From: JAPOUP01 sp965201085
GTDB lineage: Bacteria; Pseudomonadota; Alphaproteobacteria; Rhodobacterales; Rhodobacteraceae
DNA length: 64,000 nt
NCBI GenBank assembly: GCA_965201085.1
Contig: CBDAVS010000042.1
Coordinates: 62,001-126,000 of the forward strand
Reading direction: 5' to 3'
Shown here: piece after piece, positions 18,313 through 28,947 of the stretch
Position numbering within the stretch: position 1 is the stretch's first letter
How the letters are laid out: each line of letters starts with the position of its first letter
Notes under the pieces: generated by a model
Told to the model about the DNA's origin: nothing
Database searches by the model: none
What the model saw: the letters and a program-made list of their open reading frames with translations, nothing else
Position numbers and translations under genes: made by a program

Positions 18313-20112
18313 CTATCCGTCGATCTTCAGCGCGGAAATGAACGCCGCATGAGGAATCTCGACCTTACCGAACCGACGCATCTTCTTCTTTCCGGCTTTC
18401 TGCTTTTCCAGCAGCTTTCTCTTTCTGGTTACGTCACCGCCATAACATTTCGCGGTCACGTCCTTTCTCAGAGCCGATAGGGTTTCCCTGGCGATGACCT
18501 TGCCCCCTATGGCCGCCTGGATCGGGATCCTGAACATGTGGCGGGGAATAAGATCCTTCAGTTTCTCGACCATCGCGCGACCCCTTGCCTCCGCCCTGTC
18601 CCGATGAACCATGATCGACAGCGCGTCGACCGGCTCCTCATTGACCAGAATCTGCATCTTCACGAGGCTGTCCTGGCGGTAGCCGGTCATCTGATAGTCA
18701 AAACTCGCGTAGCCACGGGTTGCCGATTTGAGCCGGTCGTAGAAATCGAAGACGACTTCGTTGAGCGGAAGGTCGTAGACCACCATGGCGCGCGCGCCGG
18801 CATAGCTGAGATCAATCTGCAGTCCACGACGTTCCTGGCACAGTTTGAGCACGTCGCCCAGATATTCATCCGGCGCGAGTATGGTAGCCTTTATGCGCGG
18901 TTCCTCGATGTGGCTGACGCGGGTAAGGTCAGGCATGTCGGCGGGGTTGTGTAGTTCAAGCATTTCGCCGTCTTTCATATACACATGATAGATGACCGAT
19001 GGCGCGGTTGTGACGAGCTCGATTCCGTATTCCCTTTCAAGACGGTCACGGACCACTTCGAGGTGGAGGAGGCCAAGAAAGCCGCAGCGAAAGCCGAATC
19101 CGAGAGAGGCGGAGGATTCCATTTCATGGGAGAATGAGGCGTCGTTCAGGGCGAGCTTCTCGATAGCGCCGCGCAGATCGGTGAGGTCGGCTGAATCCAT
19201 AGGAAACAGTCCACAGAAGACAACCGGTACGGATGGTGCGAACCCGGGAAGCGGTGCGGTGGCCTGACGCTTCTCGTGGGTGATGGTGTCACCGACCTTG
19301 GTGTCGCGCACCCGTTTGATCGAAGCGGTCAGGACACCGATTTCGCCGGGTCCGAGCTCGGATATATCGATCATATTCGGCTTCAGGACGGCGAGCCTGT
19401 CGATACCGTAGGTGGCGCCGGTCTGCACCATGCGGATTCGGTCGTGTTTGCGGATTACGCCATCCATGACACGGATCATGACAACGACGCCCAGATAGGG
19501 GTCGTACCAGCTGTCCACCAGCATGGCTTTGAGAGGTGCTTCGCGGTCACCGGCCGGTGCGGAAAGGCGGTGGACGATGGCCTCCAGAAGTGATGGGATG
19601 CCGGTTCCTGTCTTTGCGCTGATTTCGACCGCGTCGGTGGCGTCGATGCCGATCACATCCTCGATCTGGCCGCGCACGCGCTCCGGTTCGGCTGCGGGCA
19701 GGTCGATCTTGTTCAGAACGGGTATGATCTCGTGGCCGGCGTCGATGGCCTGGTAGACGTTCGCCAATGTCTGCGCTTCCACACCCTGGGTCGCGTCGAC
19801 GACGAGGAGCGAGCCCTCGACGGCACGCATGGAGCGGGAGACCTCATATGCGAAATCCACATGGCCTGGGGTATCGATGAGGTTGAGGATATAGGGAGTG
19901 CCGTCCCGGGCGACATAGTCGATCCGAACGGTGTTGGCCTTGATGGTGATTCCGCGCTCGCGTTCGATATCCATGCTATCAAGAAGCTGTTCCTGCATAT
20001 CACGGGCTTCCACAGTCCCGGTCATCTGGATGAGTCGGTCGGCGAGCGTGGATTTACCGTGGTCGATATGGGCGACGATGGAGAAATTGCGTATGCGATC
20101 GAGGTCTGTCAT
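18313..20112 (-). CDS. lepA: Elongation factor 4 (LepA)
   Basis: Translational GTPase, 599 aa, that back-translocates or remodels stalled ribosomes. The family start MTDLDRIRNFSIVAHIDHGK fixes ATG 20112; an upstream in-frame ATG at 20148 would add 12 unrelated residues. GTPase motifs are AHIDHGKST (G1), DTPGH (G3) and NKID (G4). The LepA C-terminal domain ends with GKKKMRRFGKVEIPHAAF, and the coding region looks intact. It converges with the symporter-kinase gene, with 148 bases between. Confidence 0.97.
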   Translation of the reverse strand: MTDLDRIRNFSIVAHIDHGKSTLADRLIQMTGTVEARDMQEQLLDSMDIERERGITIKANTVRIDYVARDGTPYILNLIDTPGHVDFAYEVSRSMRAVEGSLLVVDATQGVEAQTLANVYQAIDAGHEIIPVLNKIDLPAAEPERVRGQIEDVIGIDATDAVEISAKTGTGIPSLLEAIVHRLSAPAGDREAPLKAMLVDSWYDPYLGVVVMIRVMDGVIRKHDRIRMVQTGATYGIDRLAVLKPNMIDISELGPGEIGVLTASIKRVRDTKVGDTITHEKRQATAPLPGFAPSVPVVFCGLFPMDSADLTDLRGAIEKLALNDASFSHEMESSASLGFGFRCGFLGLLHLEVVRDRLEREYGIELVTTAPSVIYHVYMKDGEMLELHNPADMPDLTRVSHIEEPRIKATILAPDEYLGDVLKLCQERRGLQIDLSYAGARAMVVYDLPLNEVVFDFYDRLKSATRGYASFDYQMTGYRQDSLVKMQILVNEEPVDALSIMVHRDRAEARGRAMVEKLKDLIPRHMFRIPIQAAIGGKVIARETLSALRKDVTAKCYGGDVTRKRKLLEKQKAGKKKMRRFGKVEIPHAAFISALKIDG

Positions 20113-20522
20113 GGCGCGGATATGAAGGTTAGTTAAGCGCGGCGTCAAGGCACGCTACGGTTGAACGGTATGAATGGATTCCTCCTATTCGGAATGACTC
20201 CCGGGGCAGGATTCTTAATTCCGCTCCATTGCCAGACATATTCGGTTCAGTGGTTATTGCGATATTCGCTGAAATCTGAATATCGGTGCCGCTTGGCGGA
20301 TAGACCAGAACTCCGAGGTCATTCATATGTCCGGCGTGGCTCGACATATTTTCCAAGGTTCGGGATCATCGTCATTTTCGGTCAAATCAGGGGCATTAGT
20401 CTCCAGCCCGAGTTCTGGCCATGGTATTGACCTCCAAAACCGCGCGCTCTTCAAAGGCTTTCGATTATTTGCCGTATCTGTTATTTCAATGGGAATGTCG
20501 CCACCGTCCTTGGGAGAGATGC
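20113..20522 (+). other. Intergenic region between lepA and acylphosphatase gene
   Basis: About 410 bases, more AT-rich than the surrounding genes. A 75-codon minus-strand frame (20129-20356) has no recognisable family. It should hold the promoters of lepA (leftward) and of the acylphosphatase gene (rightward), but no clear -35/-10 pair was found. Confidence 0.3.
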
Positions 20523-20798
20523 GTGCGCAATATCGCATACATGTTCCGTGTCACCGGTCGGGTGCAGGGCGTATGGTTCCGAAAATGGACAAGAGAGGAA
20601 GCCGAACGGCTTGGTCTTCGCGGATGGGTGCGCAACGAGGTTGATGGATCGGTCTGCGCCTTGATCGCTGGACCGGAACCCAGTGTCGATGAAATGCTGC
20701 GCTCTTTCTGGCGAGGGCCTGACGCGGCGCGTGTCGAATCGATTGTTTGGGAACCTGTCCAACCGCCCGACCAAAGGTATTTCCGAATCCTGGTGTAA
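20523..20798 (+). CDS. acyP: Acylphosphatase
   Basis: Small cytoplasmic enzyme, 91 aa, hydrolysing acyl phosphates. The hallmark GRVQGVWFRKW carries the phosphate-binding arginine, and GWVRNEVDGSV holds the catalytic asparagine. GTG 20523 is chosen because GGGAGA lies about six bases upstream and the length then matches the family; an open frame upstream to 20421 is not conserved. It stands alone downstream of the lepA promoter region. Confidence 0.88.
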   Translation: MRNIAYMFRVTGRVQGVWFRKWTREEAERLGLRGWVRNEVDGSVCALIAGPEPSVDEMLRSFWRGPDAARVESIVWEPVQPPDQRYFRILV

Positions 20799-21027
20799 GC
20801 GGTTCGCGCTCGCGGGCCACCAAGCTCCAGCCCGACTCATCCACCATATCCGGTAATCCGTGATTTCGGATGCAGTACTTCGAGTCTGTAGCTGCCCGCT
20901 ATAGGGACCCAACGGCTTTCACCCGGCTGTGGTCTTCAACCCCGGGCGGTCCTTGGAGCGCCGTGTAATGGGTTGGTGGCCGATGGGTTGGCTAAAGATC
21001 CTTTGGCCGACCAGCGACTGTTGACAT

Positions 21028-21857
21028 TCACCTCACGGCAATCACGGCGGCGGCCGCGGGAACCGTCGTCCGGAAGCCCGGTCCCGTCCCGTCACAGCGG
21101 GTGGCGACGACCCGGAACCCCCTGGTCCTCGCGAAACGGTTCCCGGTCCGGCGCCGCCATCCATACATCCCTCCGTCGTGCCCGCGCACCTTCTTCCGGT
21201 TCCCGCGGGAGGGAATCACCGCCTCCGCCCCGCGCCCGCCGGGTTCCCCGACGGGCCGGTCCGCGTCGAAGGCCCTGTCGCCGACGGGCGCGCCGGAAGA
21301 CCGGCCCTCCATCGGCTCCGGCAGCCCCTGCGGGTCGTGCGCCTGACCCGGAGGCGCCACGGTGTCCACGGGAAGGCCGGGCGCTTCGGCCATCGCCAGG
21401 ACCTTGCCGGCCAGGCCTCCGCCGGAGCGTCCGACACCGTTCTCCTAGGGGCCCCTTTCCTCCCGCCGCCTTCCGGTGAGGCCGCGTCACGGCGCCGTCC
21501 ACGAACGGGTGCCGCAGGTCGAGATCCCCCGACGGCGCCCCGGGAACACGGTCGGTCACGCCTTTCGGCACCCGGCGCCGCCCGGACACGCCGCCGCATT
21601 TCCCGAAGCGCCCGGGAAGGCCGCGCCGGGGGACACCCGTCCGCGCCCTCTGGAGGATGGCCCCGCCGAAGGGGCGGCCGTCCGCCGCCGTGCCCCCGGG
21701 GTCGCCCGCCCTGCCCGGCGGACACTCCCCGGTCGCCCGCCCTGCCCGGCGGACACTCCCCGGTCGCCCGCCACATTCCGTCCGTAGCTCCGTTCCCGCT
21801 CCTTTCCATGGTTCCGTCCGCGGTTGCCCGTAACGCCGTTCCGTGTGAAAGGTTCAA
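21028..21857 (-). mobile_element. IS5-family element, decayed (IS427-like transposase)
   Basis: A GC-rich minus-strand IS remnant. Transposase pieces appear in three frames: an N-terminal part resembling GRTGRDNRLFVNAVLW-RLRTGAPWRDLP, a middle part DLDLRHPFVDGAVTRPH with the first catalytic aspartate, and a C-terminal part VIPSRGNRKKVRGHDGGMYG followed by GFRVVATRCDGTG. Several frameshifts separate them, so it cannot make a working enzyme. Ends were not resolved. Many residues expected to be hydrophobic are now Pro, Arg or Gly. Confidence 0.75.
21701..21762. repeat. 31-bp tandem duplication inside the IS5 remnant
   Basis: Two exact head-to-tail copies of a 31-base unit starting GTCGCCCGCC, followed by a third partial copy of 10 bases. 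It lies in the N-terminal part of the transposase remnant and adds a +1 shift (31 is not a multiple of three). Confidence 0.85.
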
Positions 21858-22032
21858 CCGGGAATGTCAGCGGGCCTTATTGTGCAGGAACCACATTCAC
21901 CGATGTCAATCCCCTTAAAATCCTCGCAAAGCTTCTGCCAGCGCCCGTAGAGGACCGTCACGTTGCGTCTTGAATCAGTCGGAACACGGTGTAAGCATTC
22001 ACTGAAGATGAACGTTTATACGGATCGATTCT

Positions 22033-22896
22033 ATGTCTCCAGATATAACAGCTTTCTTCGACCACGTAACGAATACGGTCTCCTATATCGTCCGCGACCC
22101 GCAGGGCCATGGATGCGCGGTGGTCGACAGCTTGCTGGATTTTGATTACGCAAGCGGTCGTACCGAAACGCGTTCGGCCGATAGGGTCATCGCGTTTCTC
22201 CGCGAGGAAAACCTCGACCTGCAGTGGATACTCGAAACCCATGTCCATGCCGATCACTTATCCGCCGCTCCGTATATCCAGGACAGGCTCGGCGGGAGAA
22301 TCGGAATCGGTGAAAAGATAACCGTCGTGCAGGAGATGTTTGGAAAGGTCTTCAATGAAGGCACGGAATTCGAGCGCGATGGCAGTCAGTTCGACAGGCT
22401 GTTCACTGAAGGTGACGTTTTCCATATCGGTCAGCTTCGCGGCGAGGTGCTGCACACTCCCGGGCACACACCGGCCTGCATGACCTATGTCATAGGCGAC
22501 GCGGCTTTCGTGGGCGATACGCTGTTCATGCCGGATTTCGGTACCGCGCGCTGTGATTTTCCAGGTGGGTCGGCCGATGATCTGTTCGCTTCGATTCAAA
22601 AGATTCTTTCCCTGCCGACCGACACGCGAATTTTCGTCGGACATGACTACAAGGCGCCGGGTCGTGAAGACTACGCCTGGGAAAGCACGGTAGGCGAGCA
22701 GAGGGCTCGAAACGTTCATGTGCGTCAAGGCATTGATTCGGAGGAATTTGTGAAAATGCGTCAATGTCGTGACGAAGCGCTTTCGATGCCGAAATTGATT
22801 ATTCCTTCGCTTCAGGTGAACATGAGGGCAGGGAGGATGCCGCCTGCGGACGAGCAGGGGAACACTTACCTGAAAGTTCCGATAGACCGGCTATGA
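22033..22896 (+). CDS. MBL-fold metallo-hydrolase, persulfide dioxygenase-like
   Basis: 287 aa. The metallo-beta-lactamase metal motif THVHADHLS (HxHxDH), HTPGHTPACM, GDTLFMPDFGTARCDFPGG and FVGHDYKAPGRE place it with ETHE1/Blh-type glutathione persulfide dioxygenases rather than glyoxalase II. It would oxidise sulfane sulfur in the cytoplasm. In many alphaproteobacteria it sits beside a TIGR01244-type phosphatase/sulfurtransferase gene; here that partner is at 25522, split off by an inserted IS. The start MSPDITAFFDHVTNTVSYIV fits the family. Confidence 0.88.
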   Translation: MSPDITAFFDHVTNTVSYIVRDPQGHGCAVVDSLLDFDYASGRTETRSADRVIAFLREENLDLQWILETHVHADHLSAAPYIQDRLGGRIGIGEKITVVQEMFGKVFNEGTEFERDGSQFDRLFTEGDVFHIGQLRGEVLHTPGHTPACMTYVIGDAAFVGDTLFMPDFGTARCDFPGGSADDLFASIQKILSLPTDTRIFVGHDYKAPGREDYAWESTVGEQRARNVHVRQGIDSEEFVKMRQCRDEALSMPKLIIPSLQVNMRAGRMPPADEQGNTYLKVPIDRL

Positions 22897-23470
22897 GATT
22901 TCGTAAACCCAGCGGTTCTTATGGGCTGGTGTAAGACCGGATACCGGTGTTCGCGGTTCAAGCCTTTAATCAATCATGCCGCCAGCATTCGCTTTCCGGT
23001 TGCGTGATGCCTGGGTCTGGTGCGGTCGTTCGCAAGTCCCGACCACAGCATTGGTCGCATCGGGTAATGCCGGACAGCATCACGCCTGTCAGCCGATCGA
23101 ACCAAAAAGCGGGTGATCCGAGTCCTAAAGCGATGATGTGGAGGGTGCCGATGGCCATATATGCCACTCCCTTTCCAGTGCGAGGCACTACATTCTCGGC
23201 GATCTCTCTACACCGGACCCAGTCGCCATCCGGCTTCACTTCATTGCTCTCGTCGTGGCTGACCTCGCCAGCGCCTACAACGATATAGGTGTCCGACGCT
23301 GTTTCGACCGCCCCGCGGCCGCCTCGAAGGAAACACACCCGCGCAGGCGCTTGGTGCCGGAAGACGACGGACCGCGAAGAGTTCGCGGACTTGCCCGGGC
23401 ATTGGTCTCGTCTTCGGTGACATGATTACCTATCGCTATACCGATCCCCGCTACATTTTCCTGCGTAATG
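22897..23470 (+). other. Degenerate intergenic region left of ISNCY copy A
   Basis: 574 bases with short frames on both strands and no recognisable protein. The minus-strand frame 22970-23338 has hydrophobic stretches and could be a ruined gene that once linked the two sulfur genes. Nothing firmer can be said. Confidence 0.25.
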
Positions 23471-25271
23471 AGTGTCTGCCAGAAAACCCCGTGTTTTTCC
23501 GGTGACAGGGCCGAATCCGGCGGATTCCGGCTTCACGGGACCCTGGCCGGGCCCGTCGGAGCGCCGCCCGGGGCTTCGACGGGACGGCCGGTGGCGGGAA
23601 CATATAGTGAACATCCGGGCCTCCGCCGGCCCGCGGGCACGCCGGCGCGGGCCCCGCAGCGGCGGGGCCTTCCATGGGCCGGTTCACCGGTGGACGCCCC
23701 GGTCAGGCGGCGGCGGGGAGCACGGGGCGCTCCCTCGCCGGCGGCATCAGGCCGGGGCGGTGGACATTCGCGGCCAGCACCGCCAGCGCCACGGCGCCGG
23801 CGAAACCCTCCTTTCCGTGGCTCCGCACCCGGTCGAGGCCACGGTGCTCCAGGCTGTTGATGGCCGACCCGCCGGCGGCGTGGGCGCGCCGCGCCCCGCG
23901 GAACGCCTCCCCGCTTTCCCGGACGCGGTCCGCCTTCGACAGCCTGCCTTTCCACGGCATGGCGTCGGCTCCGGCATCCCGGCAGGCCCCGACCGGTCCG
24001 GGGGGCTGTGCGGACCGCGGTCGAAGCCCACCACCGACAGGTCGGGGAACCGGGCCCGCGCCTCCCCGTCCATGGGGACCGCCACGTCCACGTCGCTCCC
24101 CTCCCACATCACCGAACGGTGCGGGAGGAATCCGTGACTGTCCTCAGGGACGCGGACGGGAACGCCGGGCTCCACCGGGACCCCGGCCTTTCCCTTCGAT
24201 ATCCAGCGGGTGTGCGGCCCGGATATCGGGTGCACCTTCCCGCGGTGCGGGACCGTCCCTCCCTTCAGGATCCGCCGTCCGGTCAGGTCCGCCCGGTGCC
24301 TGACATGGCCGATGAGGCCCCGGATGCCGTCGCCGGACCCCGGGATGCCCGATGTTCCGTCGATCTCCGCGCGGCGTCGCTCCGCCCTGTCCGCCAGCTT
24401 CAGGGCCAGCCGGAGCGGCGCCTCCACGTCCCTCGGGCGCGGGTTGGCGAGCCGTGACGTGGCCACCCGGAGGTAGCCTTTCCGGAGCTTTCCGCAAAGG
24501 TATTCCTTCCGCCGCAGCCGGGCGGCCCAGGCCCCCCGCAGGCCCGGGACACGTCCCGGACCATGCACCGCGCCGCGTCCATCGGCAGGCTGCGGTCGGT
24601 CGGATGGTGGACGTCGGTCCCGGCCACGAAGGAATGACGGCGGCCGCTCAACGCGGCGCCAGGCTTTTTTCCGGCCACCCTGTGGCCCCTCTCCACGACC
24701 ATCCTTCCGACCTCGGCGGGAAGCTCCGGCGTGAGGAGCGACACGCTGTCAACCAGACGCCGGTATCCGTATCCGTCCCCGTCCCATGATCCTTGGCCCG
24801 GCCTCCGGCCTTCGCCGGATCGGGATGTGTTGGTTCGCCGGTTCCCGAAGCCGGTCGAAACCGCACCCGGGACCCTGCTTCACCACGCTGAGCGCCAGGA
24901 TGGTCAACGGTTCCATCCCCGGCCCGCCGACCCGGCGGCTCCTTCCGGGCAGCACCATCCTGCCCGGAAGCCCGAACAGCCGCTTTCGGGTTCCTTCGTC
25001 GCCGCAGGGGTCCTGGAGGCCGATCAGGATCGCCGGGATGTCGTCCCGCGACCTCACGTCCAGCCTGATCCTCATGATGTCGGGGGCGTCGGGCCTCCGC
25101 CGGGTGTCGTGGACCCTGCGCATGGGGGCCTCCTGAAGGGGAGGATCGGCGGATTCCGCAGCATATGGTGGCGAATCCGCCCCCTGACTGCCATATCCGG
25201 TGAATTCCCGTAAGGCGGATTCCGTCATTTACCGCTAAAAACCGCAGCCTGGCGGTTTTCTGGCGGACACT
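23471..25271 (-). mobile_element. ISNCY-type insertion sequence, copy A, full length but decayed
   Basis: 1801-bp element ending in inverted repeats AGTGTCTGCCAGAAAACC (left) and GGTTTTCTGGCGGACACT (right), one mismatch. The minus-strand transposase belongs to the ISNCY group: recognisable blocks are RLDVRSRDDIPAILIGLQ, GRRVGGPGMEPLTILALS, SLLTPELPAEVGRMVVERGH, DSFVAGTDVHHPTD and STVASTGCG/EHRGLDRVRSHGK. These lie in different frames, so the gene is dead. It lies between the MBL-fold gene and its phosphatase-like partner. Flanks show no convincing target duplication. Confidence 0.85.
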
Positions 25272-25521
25272 AATTATCCGCCGCGGACCGCTGTCGATTG
25301 ACACCTTTAAGCCAGTTGAATCATTAAACCGCGTTACACCGGCGAACAGCCCAACGGCGCAACTTCGGTCGTAACGTTTCAATGGTCGTCTGCCTGACCG
25401 GAAATTCAGGTTCATTGTCTGGCAAAGAAATTATCGTCTGCCGAGCGGCCACCATACCAAGAAACCGCAAATATGACTGCCCTGTGGACTCGCTGAACTG
25501 GTGTGTATAGAATGAGGATTC

Positions 25522-25974
25522 ATGGAGATACGCTACATCACATCCGATTTTGCGGTTTCACCGCAGGTTGACGCTGATGACATGAAGGCGATCGCCACTG
25601 AAGGTTTCGTAGCCGTTATAAACAATCGGCCCGACGCCGAGGTGCCGGTAGAACTGCGATCCGAATCGATGCGGGCGGCCGCCGAGGCCGCAGGTCTGTC
25701 CTATGTCGAAAATCCGGTGATCAATGGCGCGATGACCATGGACATGGTTCAGCGCCAGCACGAGGCCACCGATGCCTATGAGGGTCCGGTTCTGGCATGG
25801 TGCCGGACCGGAACGCGGTCTTCGATAGTGTGGGCACTTGGTCGGGCAGGGCACCTCCCGACGAACGAAATTATGCAAAGCCTTGCGCGCGCTGGATATG
25901 AACTTCCGGCATTGGCACCTCAGATCGACATGCTGGCGAACGAGGCTACGAGTGCCGGAAACTCATCTGATTAG
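25522..25974 (+). CDS. TIGR01244-type phosphatase/sulfurtransferase-like protein (Blh N-terminal domain)
   Basis: 150 aa, cytoplasmic, with a dual-specificity-phosphatase/rhodanese-like fold. The active-site loop is WCRTGTRSS, a CX5R-type signature. In fused Blh proteins this domain precedes the MBL-fold dioxygenase, and here the corresponding dioxygenase-like gene is at 22033-22896, so the pair probably once formed an operon in persulfide detoxification. After the insertion of IS copy A (ending at 25271) it must use its own promoter in the 250-base gap; TTGACA at about 25299 is the only candidate noticed. Confidence 0.82.
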   Translation: MEIRYITSDFAVSPQVDADDMKAIATEGFVAVINNRPDAEVPVELRSESMRAAAEAAGLSYVENPVINGAMTMDMVQRQHEATDAYEGPVLAWCRTGTRSSIVWALGRAGHLPTNEIMQSLARAGYELPALAPQIDMLANEATSAGNSSD

Positions 25975-26310
25975 CAAACAAATGTAGAGGCGGTTGGTGC
26001 AACGACGAGCGGTCTGCTGGTCCCGTCAACCGGGGATTGGTCCTCAGACCGTGCGAGGGCGAAACCGCTCGATGCGATGGAGCTTTTTGGGTGCATCCCG
26101 GATTATTTGATCAGGCGGTCGCTGTGAGTTCGGTTCTGCAGTGGAGGAAGTCGGGCCATGACCCGTTCATGAGGCAGCATTTTATGGACATGACCGCGAT
26201 GGCGCCGGCGGTGCTCCAATGTCTGCTGGCCCGTTTCAGCAGTCGGACCACGACCTGTCCGCAGGCGCTCTCGATCACCCGGGACCCGATCCGCATGCCC
26301 TGCCTACGGT

Positions 26311-28947
26311 AGTGTCTGCCAGAAACCCCCGTGTTCTTCCGGTGACCGGGCCGAATCCGGCGGATTCCGGCTTCACGGGACGGTCGGTGGCGGGAACATA
26401 TGATGAACATCCGGTCCTCCGCCGGCCCGCGGGCACGCCGGTGCGGGCCCCGCAGCGGCGGGACCTTCCATGGGCCGGTTCACCGGTGGACGCCCCGGTC
26501 AGGCGGCGGCGGGGAGCACGGGGCGCTCCCTCGCCGGCGAAACCCTCCATTCCGTGGCTCCGCACCCGGTCGAGGCCACGGTGCTCCAGGCTGCTGATGG
26601 CCGACCCGCCGGCGGCGTGGGCGCGCCGCGCCCCGCGGAACGCCTCCCCGCTTTCCCGGACGCGGTCCGCCTTCGACAGCCTGCCCCTGCGGGGCATGGC
26701 GTCGGCTCCGGCATCCCGGCAGGCCCCAGCCGGTCCGGGGGGCTGTGCGGACCCCGGTCGAAGCTCACCACCGACAGGTCGGGGAACCGGGCCCGCGCCT
26801 CCCCGCCCATGGGGACCGCCACGTCCACGTCGCTCCCCTCCCGCATCACCGAATGGTGCGGGAGGAATCCGTGACGGTCCTCCAGGCACGCGGACGGGGA
26901 CGCCGGGCTCCACCGGGACCCCGGCCTTTCCCTTCGATATCCAGCGGGTGTGCGGCCCGGATATCGGGTGCACCTTCCCGCGGTGCGGGACCGTCCCTCC
27001 CTTCAGGATCCACCGTCCGGTCAGGTCCGCCCGGTGCCTGACATGGCCGATGAAGCTCCGGATACTGTCCGATGAGCCCGGGATACCCAACCTGCCGTCG
27101 ATCTCCGCGCGGCTCGCCTCCGCCCTGTCCGCCAGCTTCAGCGCCAGCCGGAGCGGCGCCTCCACGTCCCTCGGGCGCGGGTTGGCGAGCCGTGACGTGG
27201 CCACCCGGAGGTAGCCTTTCCGGAGCTTTTCCGCAAAGGTATTCCTTCCGCCGTCAGCTGGGCGGCCCCAGGCCCCCCGCAGGCGCGGGACACGTCCCGG
27301 ACCATGCACCGCGCCGCGTCCATCGGCAGGCTGCGGTCGGTCGGATGGTGGACGTCGGTCCCGGCCACGAAGGAGTCACGGCGGCCGCGCAACGCGTCGC
27401 CAGGCTTTTCCGCCGCCATGATCCGTGGCCCGGTCTCCGGCCTCCCCTGTGGCCCCTCTCCACGACCGTCCTTCCGACCTCGGCGAGGAGTTCCGGCGTG
27501 AGGAGCGACACGCTGTCAACCAGCCGCCGGTATTCGTATCCGTCCCATGATCCGTGGCCCGGCCTCCGGCCTCCGCCGGATCGGGATGTGCTGGTTCGCC
27601 GGTTCCTGAAGCCGGTCGAAGGGCGTGGCCCGAGCGGAGGAGGCGGGCCGGTGTTGAGGGATCGCACCCGGGACCCTGCTTCACCGGGCCTCCCGGCGGC
27701 GGCAAGGCCCCGCGGCGGGAGGTGGCGCGCCCGTCCGGGCGAGGGAAGGGGTGGCCCGACCGAAACCGGGCGGGCGCGCCTGCGGAATTCCCTCTCCCCC
27801 GTCGGCCGACGGGGCGAAGCGCCTCAGGGAGGCCGCGCCCGCGCGAAAGCCTCCGCCGGCGTCAGGTAGCCGAGCGCCTTGCGGGGGCGCGCGTTCAGGA
27901 TGTCCTGGACCCGCTTCACGCGGGCGTCCGTGACCTGCCGCAGGTCGGTCCCCTTCGGCAGGTACTGGCGCAGCAGCCCGTTGGTGTGCCCGTTCAGGCC
28001 CGCTCCCACGAGTGGTAGGGCGTCGCGAAGAAGAAGTCGGCCTCCAGCGCCTTCGCCACCTTCGCGTGCCCCGCGAACTCCTTGCCGTTGTCCGCCGTGA
28101 TCGTGTGGACCCTGGCGCCGAGCCCCTTGAGAAGGTCGGTCATCGCCTCGCCGACCGCCTCCGCCTTCTTTCCGTCAACCCGTTGGAGAAGCGTGAATTT
28201 CGAGCATCTGTCCACAAGCGACACCACCGCACCGCTGTGTCCCCCGCCGATCACCGTGTCCGCTTCCCAGTCGCCGATTCCCGCCTTCGCCCCGACCTCT
28301 TTCGGGCGCTCCGGGATGTCCCTCCGGCCCGGGATGTGACCCCGGCCCGCGTGGCGGCCACCCTTCCAGTTCGGTTTCTTTCCCCCGCCGCCGCAGGTGC
28401 CCGAAAAGCGTTCCTCCGTCCCTGCGGTCCGCGCGTACGAGGTCGTATATCCGCTGACGGCCGACCATGCCGGGGTCCTCCAGCCGGAGACGCCCCGAGA
28501 CCTGTTCCGGGCTCCAGCCCTCCTCCAGCTTCGCCACGACCTTCGCCCAGCGCTCCTCCGTCAGCTTCCTCGGGACCGAAGAGGCCTCGCTCCGGCGCTT
28601 GGTGGCCTTCCTCCACGCCTGTCCCTGCCGGTATCCCCGCCCGCCGCCGTCGCGTCGGATCTCCCGCGATATGGTGGCCGGATGGCGGCCCAGCTGCCTG
28701 GCGATGGCCCCGTTCGAAAGCCCGCTTTTCCCCGTCGCGTATATCTGGCATCTTTCGTCGAAGGTCAGATGACGGTAGCCCTCGGCATGACACTCTCCTA
28801 TCCTGAGCACAGGGACTGTCGCCGTTATCTGGCCGATTCGCAGGATGCTGCACCCGAAACGCGGCTTCCCACCATCAACGGTGTTGCACTTCAGAGCGGA
28901 ACGGGGGCGCGAAAAATCCGCAGCCTGACGGTTTTCTGGCGGACACT
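26311..28947 (-). mobile_element. ISNCY-type element, copy B, with internal IS30 and mosaic segments
   Basis: Starts AGTGTCTGCCAG and ends CTGGCGGACACT, flanked by the exact 5-bp repeat ACGGT (26306-26310 and 28948-28952). The left 1.3 kb is ISNCY transposase in minus orientation with several frameshifts and a deletion near 26540 relative to copy A. From about 27620 ISNCY and IS30 sequence alternate, then an IS30 copy runs to 28908, and the last 39 bases are the ISNCY right end. No open transposase remains. Confidence 0.82.
27683..28908 (-). mobile_element. IS30-family element inside ISNCY copy B, frameshifted
   Basis: Transposase blocks lie on the minus strand in different frames: GYRHLTFDERCQIYATGKSG, RQLGRHPATISREIRRDGGG (DNA-binding domain), HTITADNGKEFAGH (second catalytic Asp) and RKALGYLTPAEAFARARPP. 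The region of the first catalytic Asp is out of frame (near 28260) and a base is missing at the catalytic-Glu segment (about 28005), so it is inactive. Apart from such changes it is very close to the intact copy at 47060-48438, and it sits at the same place near the ISNCY right end but in the opposite orientation. Confidence 0.82.

Noticed and set aside
21701..21790. Short repeated units considered as a CRISPR array
   Set aside because: Only two complete copies, directly abutting, with no spacers.
22970..23338. Minus-strand frame containing YIVVGAG, resembling a GMC oxidoreductase start
   Set aside because: The residues after the motif do not continue the FAD-binding pattern; probably chance.
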